The position numbers and the translations under genes are program-made. 34,919 nucleotides of DNA from Candidatus Omnitrophota bacterium (GTDB lineage Bacteria; Hinthialibacterota; Hinthialibacteria; Hinthialibacterales; Hinthialibacteraceae). Position 1 is the first letter of the stretch. The number at the start of each line of letters is the position of its first letter. Below the pieces are notes generated by a model. It was not told where the DNA came from. It was given only the letters and a program-made list of their open reading frames with translations, and did not search any database. Below are positions 15,020 to 22,836 of this stretch, in pieces. Location: contig JAFGTC010000227.1 of assembly GCA_016934335.1 (NCBI GenBank), positions 1-34,919 of the forward strand. Reading direction: 5' to 3'.

Positions 15020-15781
15020 ATGGAATCGGCGCAGTCTTCTCAGTCAAAGTCGAATCAAGCGATCCAACCGGATCAGGAAATGGAAGCCGCCTTTTCTGAG
15101 ATGGACTTGTTGGTAAAGAATCTCAAAATGCCGAGACGGCGGCGTAGAGTTTTCCGTTGGATCGTTGTTCTTACCGGGCTGATCGCATGTGTTTCTCTCT
15201 TGGTTTACTTTAAGCGGCCTTTGTTGACGGCGGCGGGCCGTCTTTTGGTATACGAATCGGAACTCAAACCCGGCGACGTTGTGGTTGTGTTGACCGGCGG
15301 AGGAACCGCCCGGCTGGAGCGCGCCATCGAATTGTTGAAGGCCGGGATGGCGCCCAAAATTTTGATGACGCTTCCGGAAGTCGTCCCCAGAGACGCGGCG
15401 TATTATGATTTGTACACTACCGAAAACACAATGTGCAAAGCGGTCATGGAATTTCGTGGAATCCCGCCGGAGCAAATCGCATGGAGCGATCAAGCCTTTT
15501 ACAGCACCTACAGCGAGGCCGTTTTTCTTCGAGATTGGATGAAGCGGAATCAATGCCGGTCGGCGATCGTGTCGTCGGGCTATTTCCAGTCGCGGCGCGC
15601 CAAATGGTCGATGGATCATGCTTTTCGCGGGAGCGATTTCACGATTCAAATCGCTCCCGCACCGGAGGAATTGTACTCGGTGGAGGAATGGTGGAAAAAC
15701 GAAGAAGGCATCATCATGGTGGAAAATGAATACCTGAAAACGGCCTATTATTGGGTGAAAGGGTTGATCGGCCGCCCTTGA
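15020..15781 (+). CDS. YdcF/DUF218-family membrane-anchored protein
   Basis: 253 residues. A cytoplasmic N-terminus of about 45 residues is followed by one transmembrane helix (about 50-68, WIVVLTGLIACVSLLVYF) and a DUF218 domain (about 85-240) with DVVVVLTGGGTARLERAIELLKAG, the glycine-rich nucleotide-fold start typical of YdcF/SanA/ElyC. An acidic/tyrosine segment (TYSEAVFLRDW) and SAIVSSGYFQSRRAKW match later family blocks. ElyC and SanA act in envelope or peptidoglycan precursor homeostasis; the biochemical reaction is unsettled. It lies 46 nt after the prepilin gene on the same strand and may share its transcript. The stop is adjacent to the stop of the convergent yjbQ gene, with no intervening base. 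Confidence 0.85.
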   Translation: MESAQSSQSKSNQAIQPDQEMEAAFSEMDLLVKNLKMPRRRRRVFRWIVVLTGLIACVSLLVYFKRPLLTAAGRLLVYESELKPGDVVVVLTGGGTARLERAIELLKAGMAPKILMTLPEVVPRDAAYYDLYTTENTMCKAVMEFRGIPPEQIAWSDQAFYSTYSEAVFLRDWMKRNQCRSAIVSSGYFQSRRAKWSMDHAFRGSDFTIQIAPAPEELYSVEEWWKNEEGIIMVENEYLKTAYYWVKGLIGRP

Positions 15782-16198
15782 TTATTCTCCGATAATCTTC
15801 ACCAGGACGCGCTTTTGACGCCGCCCGTCAAACTCCCCATAAAAAATCTGCTCCCACGGTCCAAAATCGAACCGCCCCTCCGTAACGGCGACAACCACCT
15901 CCCGGCCCATGATCTGGCGCTTCATGTGGGCGTCGGCGTTGTCTTCGCCGACGTTGTGGCGATACTTGGAGACCGGTTCGTGCGGAGCGAGTTTTTCGAG
16001 CCATTCATCGTAATCTTGATGCAGCCCCGATTCATCGTCGTTGATAAAAACGCTGGCTGTGATATGCATGGCGTTGCACAAAAGAAATCCTTCCCGGATT
16101 CCGCTCTCGCGAAGACATTCTTCACAGTCCGGCGTAATGTTGATGAAGCCTCGACGGCGGGGTACGTTGAACCACAATTCTTTGCGATAACTTTTCAT
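15782..16198 (-). CDS. yjbQ: YjbQ/UPF0047 family protein
   Basis: 138 residues, the usual length. Signature blocks of the family are complete: [57 protein letters not shown] and YGEFDGRR. Members form trimers with a conserved His/Asp pocket, and some show weak thiamine-phosphate synthase activity; the physiological role is not settled. It is monocistronic and convergent with the DUF218 gene. AGGAGAAG lies just upstream of the ATG. Confidence 0.93.
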   Translation of the reverse strand: MKSYRKELWFNVPRRRGFINITPDCEECLRESGIREGFLLCNAMHITASVFINDDESGLHQDYDEWLEKLAPHEPVSKYRHNVGEDNADAHMKRQIMGREVVVAVTEGRFDFGPWEQIFYGEFDGRRQKRVLVKIIGE

Positions 16199-16648
16199 GG
16201 CGCTTCTCCTGTTTTGATATGAACCGATATAATAAATTCTTCTGATTTCGGATCCAACGGCGAATGACTTGAAGCCTTTTCAGTTTGATTTCGCCGATCT
16301 AAACATAATAAGTCGTTTCGATGGCGCGGTTTTTCAACTTTGATTTTTTTTACTTTCCAATATTGCTTAGATTATCAATGATTGCCAATACCAGTATATA
16401 TCCATAAAATTCAACGAATTAGATGCATCCAGCCTGTTTGGAAACGAAAAAGCAATGAAAATTCCATTGACAAACCCGATAAATTTTAATTGTATCGGTT
16501 AATCTGACTACCGAAAAAATAGGTGATTTTTTTTATGACCTCCGTATTTTTTCTTTTTCCTTTTTGATAAGATTGTATAAAATAGCTGACGTAATTTGTT
16601 ATGCCATCATCAATCAGGGATGTTTCCCGATAAAAAGGAGGAAACAAA
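16199..16648. other. 450-bp AT-rich divergent intergenic region
   Basis: The stretch lies between yjbQ (minus) and citrate synthase (plus). It is visibly more AT-rich than its surroundings. I recognise a promoter candidate at 16467-16495 and a strong Shine-Dalgarno (AAGGAGG) just before 16649. No ORF, RNA gene or repeat was found. Confidence 0.6.
16467..16495 (+). promoter_or_regulatory. Putative sigma-70 promoter of citrate synthase
   Basis: A perfect TTGACA (16467-16472) is followed after 17 bases by TTGTAT (16490-16495), a weak -10. A second -10-like TATAAA occurs near 16576 without a good -35. The leader would be about 150 nt. Confidence 0.4.
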
Positions 16649-17968
16649 ATGTCAAGACTGAAAGAAATGCTCGCTCAACGAATGCCTCAGTTCCGTGAAA
16701 TACGGGCGCGCATCGCCAAACAATACAAAGATATTCAGGTGAGTGAAGTATCAGTGGGGCAAATCTATGGAGGTTTGCGAGGGGTCAAAGGATTAGTCTG
16801 CAATACGTCGTCAGTGCAGCCGGATGAGGGATTGAAAATCCGCGACATCCCCATCAAGGATTTGACGGATAAACTCCCGGAAGAGATTTTGTTTTTGTTG
16901 TTGACGGGATCGATGCCGGACGAAGAAGATATCAAGGATCTGCAGCAGGATTTAGGACAGCGAAGCGAAGTTCCCGACTATGTTTGGGACGTCTTGAAAG
17001 CGATGCCGGCCGATTCGCATCCCATGGCCATGTTCAATACCGCCATTCTTGTGATGCAGAGAGAATCGCTGTTCGCGAAAAAGTATGAGGAAGGTATGCC
17101 CAAACTTGATTTATGGGAGCCGGCCCTGGAAGACGCATTGAATATTCTCGCCAAACTGCCGGCCATCGCAGGTTTTGTCTACCGGTTGCGCTTCGACAAA
17201 GGTCCGCGCATTGAAACTGATCCGGCGCTGGATTGGGGAGCGAATGTCGCGCGGGCATTGGGAGAACTCGATCCCAATAGTAAATTCACCGACTTGATGC
17301 GTCTCTACTTAACCCTGCATTCAGATCACGAAGGCGGCAATGTCAGCGCCTATACCAGCCGGGTTGTAGGATCGGCTCTGTCGGACGCTTACTACGCGTT
17401 GTCTGCCGGTTTGAACGGTCTCGCCGGCCCCTTGCACGGCTTGGCCAATCAGGAATGCCTGCGTTGGGTGGAAATGCTGCGAGAACAATTCGGCGGCGTC
17501 CCGACCGATGAGCAGCTGCGCGACTTCGCATGGGAAACCTTGAACAGTGGACAGGTAATCCCCGGCTACGGTCACGCCGTTCTGCGCGTCACCGATCCGC
17601 GATACGAAGCGCTGCTTGCATTCGGCCGAAAGCATTGCATGGATGATGAGATCTTCCAGATCGTCTCGAAGATTTTCGATATTGTCCCCGACGTCTTAAA
17701 GCAGGTTCATAAAATCAAGGATCCATGGCCCAATGTCGATGCCGGCTCCGGCGCGCTGCTCTACCATTATGGATTGAAAGAATATCCCTTCTATACGGTG
17801 TTGTTCAGCGTATCGCGGGCTATGGGAATTCTCTCACAGTATGTGCTGGCTCGCGGCATCGGGCGTCCCATCACTCGCCCGAAGTCGATTACCATCAAAC
17901 AACTGATCGACATAATCGAACAGAAGACGGGAGATAAAATCGATCGCGGCATTTACGCCGAAATCTAA
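16649..17968 (+). CDS. gltA: Citrate synthase, mitochondrial (eukaryote-like) type
   Basis: 439 residues, close to mitochondrial enzymes. It condenses oxaloacetate and acetyl-CoA to citrate. Catalytic residues of the pig enzyme can be placed: His in LHSDHEGGNVSA near 229-233, His in GYGHAVLRVTDPR near 308-311, and Asp in NVDAGSGALL near 362. The sequence style (HSDHEGGN, SDAYYALSAGLNGLAGPLHGLANQE) is that of eukaryotic type I citrate synthase, also known from Geobacter, not the NADH-inhibited hexameric GltA of enterobacteria. The AAAGGAGG Shine-Dalgarno is very strong, suggesting high expression. The gene is monocistronic and ends in a strong terminator. No other TCA-cycle gene is adjacent. 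Confidence 0.96.
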   Translation: MSRLKEMLAQRMPQFREIRARIAKQYKDIQVSEVSVGQIYGGLRGVKGLVCNTSSVQPDEGLKIRDIPIKDLTDKLPEEILFLLLTGSMPDEEDIKDLQQDLGQRSEVPDYVWDVLKAMPADSHPMAMFNTAILVMQRESLFAKKYEEGMPKLDLWEPALEDALNILAKLPAIAGFVYRLRFDKGPRIETDPALDWGANVARALGELDPNSKFTDLMRLYLTLHSDHEGGNVSAYTSRVVGSALSDAYYALSAGLNGLAGPLHGLANQECLRWVEMLREQFGGVPTDEQLRDFAWETLNSGQVIPGYGHAVLRVTDPRYEALLAFGRKHCMDDEIFQIVSKIFDIVPDVLKQVHKIKDPWPNVDAGSGALLYHYGLKEYPFYTVLFSVSRAMGILSQYVLARGIGRPITRPKSITIKQLIDIIEQKTGDKIDRGIYAEI

Positions 17969-17992
17969 TCTCTGCAAGTTTTCACCGGAATC

Positions 17993-18038
17993 AACGGAAA
18001 AGCGGCCCGATGAAGCCGCTTTTCCGTTCTGTTTTTTT
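17993..18038 (+). terminator. Rho-independent terminator of citrate synthase
   Basis: A 14-bp perfect stem (17993-18006 with 18015-18028) with an 8-base loop is followed by seven T (18032-18038). It starts 24 nt after the stop codon. Confidence 0.95.
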
Positions 18039-18058
18039 AGGGCGAGAAAAAAACTTTA

Positions 18059-18958
18059 TCACGGGAAAATTTGCTTCAGGGCGTCATCGATCGGAGTCAA
18101 TCGCAATAGACAGGTTCGCTGAATCAAGGAAGAATCCAGGGAGGCGTCTCGCGCGCGGAGAGAGGCGAGGTTCATTTCTTCCAATGTGACTTCATGAATG
18201 CACGAGTCGTCGAATCCGCGCATCTTCGCCAGCCTCTTGCCAAAATCGGCTCGTGAGATGCGCTCCGGCCCCCCGATATGATACGTGCGATAGTGAATCT
18301 CGCGTCGGATCAGATCCTGCACGGCTCGGACGACGTCGCCTACATAGGCGGGCGTTCGATATTCATCGCTGAACAGATTTAATGGTTCGCTGCGCTGCAG
18401 CCCTCCATCCAGCCATTGTAAAAAAGAGCCCCGTCCGAAAGGATTGGAAGGACCGTAGAGCAGGGCGGTTCGTAAGATGATATGATTCGGCCATAATTTC
18501 CTTACGGCGCGCTCCGCTTCTAGTTTGGAAAGACCGTAAACGCCGATAGGGTGCGCATCATCTTTTTCGCGGTAGGGAGCATGTTCGCCGTCAAAAACAA
18601 GATCCGTCGAGATGTAAACAAAGAGCGCTCCTGGATTTACGATGGAGCGGAGCAGCCGCTCTGCGCCCCGTACATTGACATTGCGGGCGGCGGTGAAGTT
18701 CTGTTTGCAGGCCGTCGTGTTGGCCATCGCCGCCGCGTGAATGATGATATCCGGATTGAAGCGAGTCAGGCAATTTTTAATGGTAAAAGGTCTCTCCAAA
18801 TCAAGTTGAAATACTTGACAAGTCGGTATGGATATTTTTCGGGAACGGTAGGTAACGGCGACATGATGCCTTCTCGATAAATGGACGGCCAAATGCCAGC
18901 CCAAGAAGCCGCTTCCGCCGGTAATCAGAATTTTTTTCGGTTGGGGATGATAAAGCAT
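18059..18958 (-). CDS. RmlD-like extended SDR (NAD-dependent sugar epimerase/reductase)
   Basis: 299 residues. An N-terminal Rossmann motif ITGGSGFLGWHLA (about 11-23) is followed by DLERPF, IIIHAAAMAN, VYISTDLVFDG and the catalytic YGLSKLEAE (Tyr-x3-Lys, near 138-146). These match dTDP-4-dehydrorhamnose reductases and related SDRs. TDLVFDG, PYRE and RTALLYGP are RmlD hallmarks. No other rhamnose gene (rmlA/B/C) is beside it, so the substrate is unproven; a methionine adenosyltransferase beta-like or other nucleotide-sugar role remains possible. AGGAA lies upstream of the ATG. It begins 23 nt after mazG and is likely co-transcribed with it. Confidence 0.85.
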   Translation of the reverse strand: MLYHPQPKKILITGGSGFLGWHLAVHLSRRHHVAVTYRSRKISIPTCQVFQLDLERPFTIKNCLTRFNPDIIIHAAAMANTTACKQNFTAARNVNVRGAERLLRSIVNPGALFVYISTDLVFDGEHAPYREKDDAHPIGVYGLSKLEAERAVRKLWPNHIILRTALLYGPSNPFGRGSFLQWLDGGLQRSEPLNLFSDEYRTPAYVGDVVRAVQDLIRREIHYRTYHIGGPERISRADFGKRLAKMRGFDDSCIHEVTLEEMNLASLRARDASLDSSLIQRTCLLRLTPIDDALKQIFP

Positions 18959-18981
18959 CGATAGAATTCCTATGAGTTTTG

Positions 18982-19785
18982 CTAATCTAAATTATTCTTT
19001 TCAAGTCTTTTAGCCTCATCCCAGAGCGCGTCCATTTCCTGCAGGGAGGCCTCTTCGAGCGATTGGCTGCGTTTTTCGATTTCCTGCTCGATATAAAGGA
19101 ATCGGCGCAGGAATTTCTGGTTGGTTTTGGTAAGCGCCTGCTCGGGATCGACCTGGATGTACCGGGAGATATTGACGAGAGCGAAGAGCAGATCGCCCAA
19201 TTCTTCCTCCATGCGCTCCCTGTTTTGCTCTCTATGCGTTTCGTGGAATTCGCCCCATTCTTCTTCGAATTTAGCGAAAACCTCTTCAATTTTTTCCCAA
19301 TCAAAACCGACGCGCGCGGCGCGATCCTGTATTTGATGGGCCTGCATTAAAGCGGGAAGCGATTTGGGAACGCCGTCAAGAATGGAGCGCCGCTCGGGCT
19401 TCTCTTTTTGCTTGTCCGCTTCCCAATTGCGAAGCACTTCTTCGGCGGAATTGGCGTCCCGGTCGCCAAAGACATGCGGGTGCCGGTGAATCAATTTGTC
19501 GCATAAGACTGTAAGCACGTCTTCGATGTTAAAGCGCCCTTCTTCTTCGGCGATGCGGGCGTGAAAAACGACCTGAAGAAGGACGTCGCCGCATTCTTCG
19601 ATGATGGCCTTATCCTCTCCTGCGTCGATGCTTTCCAATAGTTCGTACGCTTCTTCGATCAGGTATTTTTTTAAGGAGAGATGCGTTTGTTCTTTATCCC
19701 ACGGGCATCCGTCCGGCGATCGCAGCCGGGCCATGATTTGCACCAGTTTCATAAATTTTTCTGAAATAGCATTAGATTCGGACAT
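18982..19785 (-). CDS. mazG: MazG nucleoside triphosphate pyrophosphohydrolase
   Basis: 267 residues, the full two-domain length of E. coli MazG. The first domain has LRSPDGCPWDKEQTH, then LIEEAYELLESI and EECGDVLLQVVFHA, where the EExxE...ExxD metal-binding motif is intact. HRHPHVFGD and NWEADKQKEKPER follow. The second domain repeats the acidic motif with EEEWGEFHE and EEELGDLLFALVNISRY. The enzyme hydrolyses dNTPs/NTPs to the monophosphate and pyrophosphate, cleaning the pool of aberrant nucleotides. GAGGAG precedes the ATG. It lies upstream of, and probably in operon with, the SDR gene. Confidence 0.96.
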   Translation of the reverse strand: MSESNAISEKFMKLVQIMARLRSPDGCPWDKEQTHLSLKKYLIEEAYELLESIDAGEDKAIIEECGDVLLQVVFHARIAEEEGRFNIEDVLTVLCDKLIHRHPHVFGDRDANSAEEVLRNWEADKQKEKPERRSILDGVPKSLPALMQAHQIQDRAARVGFDWEKIEEVFAKFEEEWGEFHETHREQNRERMEEELGDLLFALVNISRYIQVDPEQALTKTNQKFLRRFLYIEQEIEKRSQSLEEASLQEMDALWDEAKRLEKNNLD

Positions 19786-19928
19786 GAGAACTCCTCGGAT
19801 TTGCGGTTGCGCGTCGAGTCAAGTTTGATTTGGCCCGTTTGGGAAGAAACATATAAAACCATAGCCCGTTTTGGACGAAAATGAAATGAAGCCGGCGTGG
19901 AAAAGCGAAGGAATGAAATTTGCTTTGA

Positions 19929-19947
19929 TTATCATGTCAGATGATAA
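19929..19947. promoter_or_regulatory. Perfect 7-bp inverted repeat just before the ribosome binding site
   Basis: TTATCAT (19929-19935) and ATGATAA (19941-19947) flank a five-base loop and end where the AAAGGAG Shine-Dalgarno of the next gene begins. It may be an operator or a leader hairpin influencing translation. Confidence 0.45.
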
Positions 19948-19964
19948 AAGGAGAAATTTTTGCC

Positions 19965-20624
19965 GTGTTGAACGGGAAAGCATTTGTTTGTTCATTCATC
20001 TTTCTATGGATGGGATGGCTGGCGATGGGATATGAGTCGCAGGCCGACCTGGTTTTATTCCATAACGGCGATTACTGCTATGGGAAAGTCCGGGAACTTT
20101 CCGATGGCAGGATCCAGGTTGAGGCGAATGATTCGGTCAAGCAATATAAAAAAAGTCAAATCAGCAATATAGAGTATGGTTTGAACGAACCGAAAAACGG
20201 TGAAACGGTTTCCATGGGCGATTTTACCCACGTGGGAGGCGCTTCCATCCTTTCCGTAACCGGCGAGGATGTGCAACGATCCGAAGTGGAGATGATCAGC
20301 GGGAAAAATTTGACGCTGGAAGTAGAGAATGGCTTCGGAATACCCGTCATCCATATTTTTCCAACGCGACTTCCGTTTTACAATCGTAAAGGATGTTTTG
20401 TCGCCGGGATCCTGGTGAATTCCAGCACTCGCACATGGTCGTCTTTGGAGATGCGGGCTCATCTGTATGGCGGTAAAAACAGGGTCTTAGCGTCAAAGGA
20501 TTTTTATATTTTCAAAATTCCTCCTGATGCGCCTCAATCTTCCGGCCGGCGCAAATTTGAACTGAATTTTCCCGACATCGATTATCAGTCTGTTAATCGG
20601 ATGCGGATTGTCAGAAAATTTTAG
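19965..20624 (+). CDS. Exported protein of unknown function
   Basis: 219 residues from GTG 19965, chosen because AAAGGAG lies 11 nt upstream. The in-frame ATG at 19941 has no Shine-Dalgarno and sits inside the inverted repeat. A signal peptide is clear: a hydrophobic core CSFIFLWMGWLAMGY, then ESQA-D. The mature part begins with DLVLFHNGDYCYGKV, like the short beta-stranded repeats of LSM/SH3-like periplasmic domains of planctomycete-type proteins. Its C-terminal half resembles an immunoglobulin-like strand pattern with VAGILVNSSTRTWSSLEMRAHLYG, reminiscent of FxLYD/DUF3426-type domains. Function is unknown. It is divergent from mazG and convergent with the flavodoxin gene. Confidence 0.75.
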   Translation: MLNGKAFVCSFIFLWMGWLAMGYESQADLVLFHNGDYCYGKVRELSDGRIQVEANDSVKQYKKSQISNIEYGLNEPKNGETVSMGDFTHVGGASILSVTGEDVQRSEVEMISGKNLTLEVENGFGIPVIHIFPTRLPFYNRKGCFVAGILVNSSTRTWSSLEMRAHLYGGKNRVLASKDFYIFKIPPDAPQSSGRRKFELNFPDIDYQSVNRMRIVRKF

Positions 20625-20674
20625 GCAGAAAGTTCTAGGCAGGAAATTTTAGATAGATAGTTGAAATAAAGAAA

Positions 20675-20711
20675 TGAGCATCCTATGTGCTGAAAAGAAA
20701 TAAGATGCTCA
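20675..20711. terminator. Weak hairpin in convergent intergenic region
   Basis: TGAGCATC (20675-20682) pairs with GATGCTCA (20704-20711) across a 21-base loop, in the gap between two converging genes. There is no clean T-tract, so a terminator role is only likely from position. Confidence 0.35.
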
Positions 20712-20741
20712 CGATTCATTCAGATTTATTATTCAGTTTAT

Positions 20742-21275
20742 TCAATCATATAATTTATGGGCGACTTCGGCGACGCGCCGGCCCAACTGGCGGGCCACTT
20801 CTAAATCTTCGGATGGCATCATACTGGGCTGGCGTCCCAAGACGCTGGTTCCCACGCCGTGAGAGTAGCCTAATTCCTTGTTTTCGGGTATTGACATCGG
20901 CGGAAGACTGACGAGGGTCATGCCGAGTTGAAACATGGTTATCTGCAAAGCCAGCAAGGTGAATTCCTTGTCGCCGTGAAGAGCGCCGCTGCTGGTGAAG
21001 GCGGATCCGACGACGCCGGGAATGCCTCCCTTCATCCAGACTGCGCCGAGGACTTCATCCATGAATTTTTTCATCGCGGAGCTGACGTTTCCCATGTGAG
21101 TCGGGCAGCCAAGCACTAAACCTTGACACGATGTAACATGCTGTTCCGCGGCCTGTTCGACGGGAATGATCCGGGAAGAGCATCCGCCGATGCCATCCAC
21201 TCCTTGGGCGATCGCTTCGGCAAGGCGTTCGGTGTGTCCTCGATCACTGTGATAGATGATATGAATAATAGCCAT
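20742..21275 (-). CDS. Flavodoxin-like NAD(P)H:quinone oxidoreductase / NADPH-dependent FMN reductase family
   Basis: 177 residues, one flavodoxin fold. The FMN phosphate loop is IIYHSDRGHTERLAEAIAQG (residues 6-25). GLVLGCPTHMGNVSSAMKKFMDE (about 52-74) and GVVGSAFTSSGALHGDKEFTLLAL (about 87-110) match the WrbA-type core, and the later HGVGTSVLG segment resembles the WrbA GA-x-T region. WrbA proteins are somewhat longer and reduce quinones by two electrons, protecting against redox cycling. A promoter with TATACT as -10 (21316-21321) and an FNR/CRP-type box (21351-21364) lie upstream. The gene follows the AGE epimerase gene on the same strand after 85 nt. Confidence 0.85.
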   Translation of the reverse strand: MAIIHIIYHSDRGHTERLAEAIAQGVDGIGGCSSRIIPVEQAAEQHVTSCQGLVLGCPTHMGNVSSAMKKFMDEVLGAVWMKGGIPGVVGSAFTSSGALHGDKEFTLLALQITMFQLGMTLVSLPPMSIPENKELGYSHGVGTSVLGRQPSMMPSEDLEVARQLGRRVAEVAHKLYD

Positions 21276-21315
21276 TATTTTCTCGATTGTAGTTGAAATA
21301 AGTCAAGTCTACACA

Positions 21316-21364
21316 AGTATAGGCGGTCTATCGTGCTACGGAAGGTCGTTTTGATCAAGATCAA
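21316..21364 (-). promoter_or_regulatory. FNR/CRP-type box with -10 element upstream of the flavodoxin gene
   Basis: TTGAT-CAAG-ATCAA (21351-21364) matches the FNR consensus TTGAT-N4-ATCAA perfectly. A -10-like TATACT lies at 21321-21316 on the minus strand with no clear -35, as expected for an activator-dependent promoter. The box centre is about 48 bp upstream of the inferred start point, not the ideal 41.5. The box overlaps the stop codon of the preceding gene. Confidence 0.45.
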
Positions 21365-22674
21365 GATAGTTCCTGGATGATTTGGATGCATTCCATCATA
21401 GCGCGGCCGTTGTGGTAGGGCGATTTCCAGGGGCCGGCCTTATCGCCTGCGCCTTGGCCGTTTTCTCGAACCAGCGCGAACCATTCGCCGCGCCGCCAAT
21501 CGATTTGATGACGGTTGATCCAGTCGAGCATTTTGTGGAAGCAGGTTCGATAAAGATCTTCGCCTGTTTTTTGATACATCCGCAGTGCGGAGACCAGCGC
21601 TTCCGCTTGCACCCACCAATCCTTGCCGCGCCGATCGGCCATGCCGTTAAAAGGGCCGCTGTTGTAAAAACCGCCCTGCTCGGCGTCGAAGCCGTATTGA
21701 AGGGAATACGCAAAGAGCTCCGTGAACAAATCCATCAATGGGCCGTCCGGCGAGCCTACAGCGCTGCAAGCGTCCATGAGCAGCCAAATGTTTTCCAAAT
21801 CGTGTCCATAGGAGACGCGGTCGTAGTCGGGGCCTCGCAAGGGCGTCCAGTCTCGTTCGTATCGATCGGTGCAGGCGCCGACATTTTTGCGCAGGACGGA
21901 ATTGCTTTGAATGCGGATCAATTCGATGAGCCGCTCCCGAACGGTTTGATCTTTGCAGGCATTGTAGAAGGTTGTGAAGGCTTCCATCAGGTGTAGGTGG
22001 GTGTTCATCAACTTGATGTTATGCGGCGCGCTCATGTAACTTCTTTCTTTCTCGGGCGGCTGGGTCCATTCCCGCCGGAAGGATTCGATGTAGCCGCCGT
22101 ACGCCGGATCGTAGGCGAAATATTCCAGAATGCTGAATAATTTGCGCGCCAAGGCAAGCGCTTCCCGGTCGCCGGAGGCCAAATAATACTCGGAGAGCGC
22201 ATAAAGGCCGAACGATTGCCCGTACAAATGCTTGTCGGGCATGGTCGCCGCCTCTCCCGCCGCGTCGATTTCCCAATAAAAGCCTCCGTATTGTTGATCC
22301 CACAAGTGATCGCGGAGAAATTCGAAGCCGATTTGAGCGGCGTCCAGATGTTCTTTCGAACCGAATCCTTTGCGGAAGAGGTGAGAGTAGAACCACACGC
22401 AGCGCGCCTGGACGACCAGCCGCTTGTTCGATTCGCCTTTGTATTTTCCCTGAATATCGTGGTTGAGCTGGTAAACTTTCCGCTCGAGATCGACGGTATT
22501 CGGATGCCAGAACGAAAGAATATTTTTATGGAGAATGCGTTGGAGCAGTTCGCTGACGTCAGGCCAATCTGAAAAAGCACTTTGAGCCGCCGCCGATGAA
22601 GCTTGAATGCGAACCAGGGGGGCGGCCATGGAGGCGGCGCCCAGGCAAGTCAGGAATGAACGACGTGACAACAT
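21361..22674 (-). CDS. AGE-family (cellobiose 2-epimerase-like) enzyme with a Tat-type signal
   Basis: 437 residues from ATG 22674, which has a GGAAGGAG Shine-Dalgarno 8 nt upstream; the frame extends 20 codons further without one. The N-terminus MLSRRSFLTCLGAASMAAP has a twin-arginine motif and hydrophobic h-region, so the protein is probably exported folded by Tat. The rest is an (alpha/alpha)6 barrel of the N-acylglucosamine 2-epimerase superfamily. Signature blocks are MNTHLHLMEAFTTFY, SYGHDLENIWLLMDA, KDWWVQAEAL and KSPYHNGRAMMEC, with the histidines proposed for acid-base catalysis. These resemble cellobiose 2-epimerases and mannose isomerases. Known members are mostly cytoplasmic, so periplasmic location is unusual. 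The sugar substrate is unknown. Confidence 0.88.
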   Translation of the reverse strand: MLSRRSFLTCLGAASMAAPLVRIQASSAAAQSAFSDWPDVSELLQRILHKNILSFWHPNTVDLERKVYQLNHDIQGKYKGESNKRLVVQARCVWFYSHLFRKGFGSKEHLDAAQIGFEFLRDHLWDQQYGGFYWEIDAAGEAATMPDKHLYGQSFGLYALSEYYLASGDREALALARKLFSILEYFAYDPAYGGYIESFRREWTQPPEKERSYMSAPHNIKLMNTHLHLMEAFTTFYNACKDQTVRERLIELIRIQSNSVLRKNVGACTDRYERDWTPLRGPDYDRVSYGHDLENIWLLMDACSAVGSPDGPLMDLFTELFAYSLQYGFDAEQGGFYNSGPFNGMADRRGKDWWVQAEALVSALRMYQKTGEDLYRTCFHKMLDWINRHQIDWRRGEWFALVRENGQGAGDKAGPWKSPYHNGRAMMECIQIIQELS

Positions 22675-22836
22675 AAGTATGACTCCTTCCAAGGAACGAT
22701 TCAAAACCATCCAGCTATTCTTGGTGAAGATCAAGAGTTACAGCCCGAAAATCTCCATGGCTGCCTTGTATGGATTCAATAGACATATACAACTTGCAAG
22801 AGTTACAATCGTTCAATCCTTGGAAAGGAGATCTCG

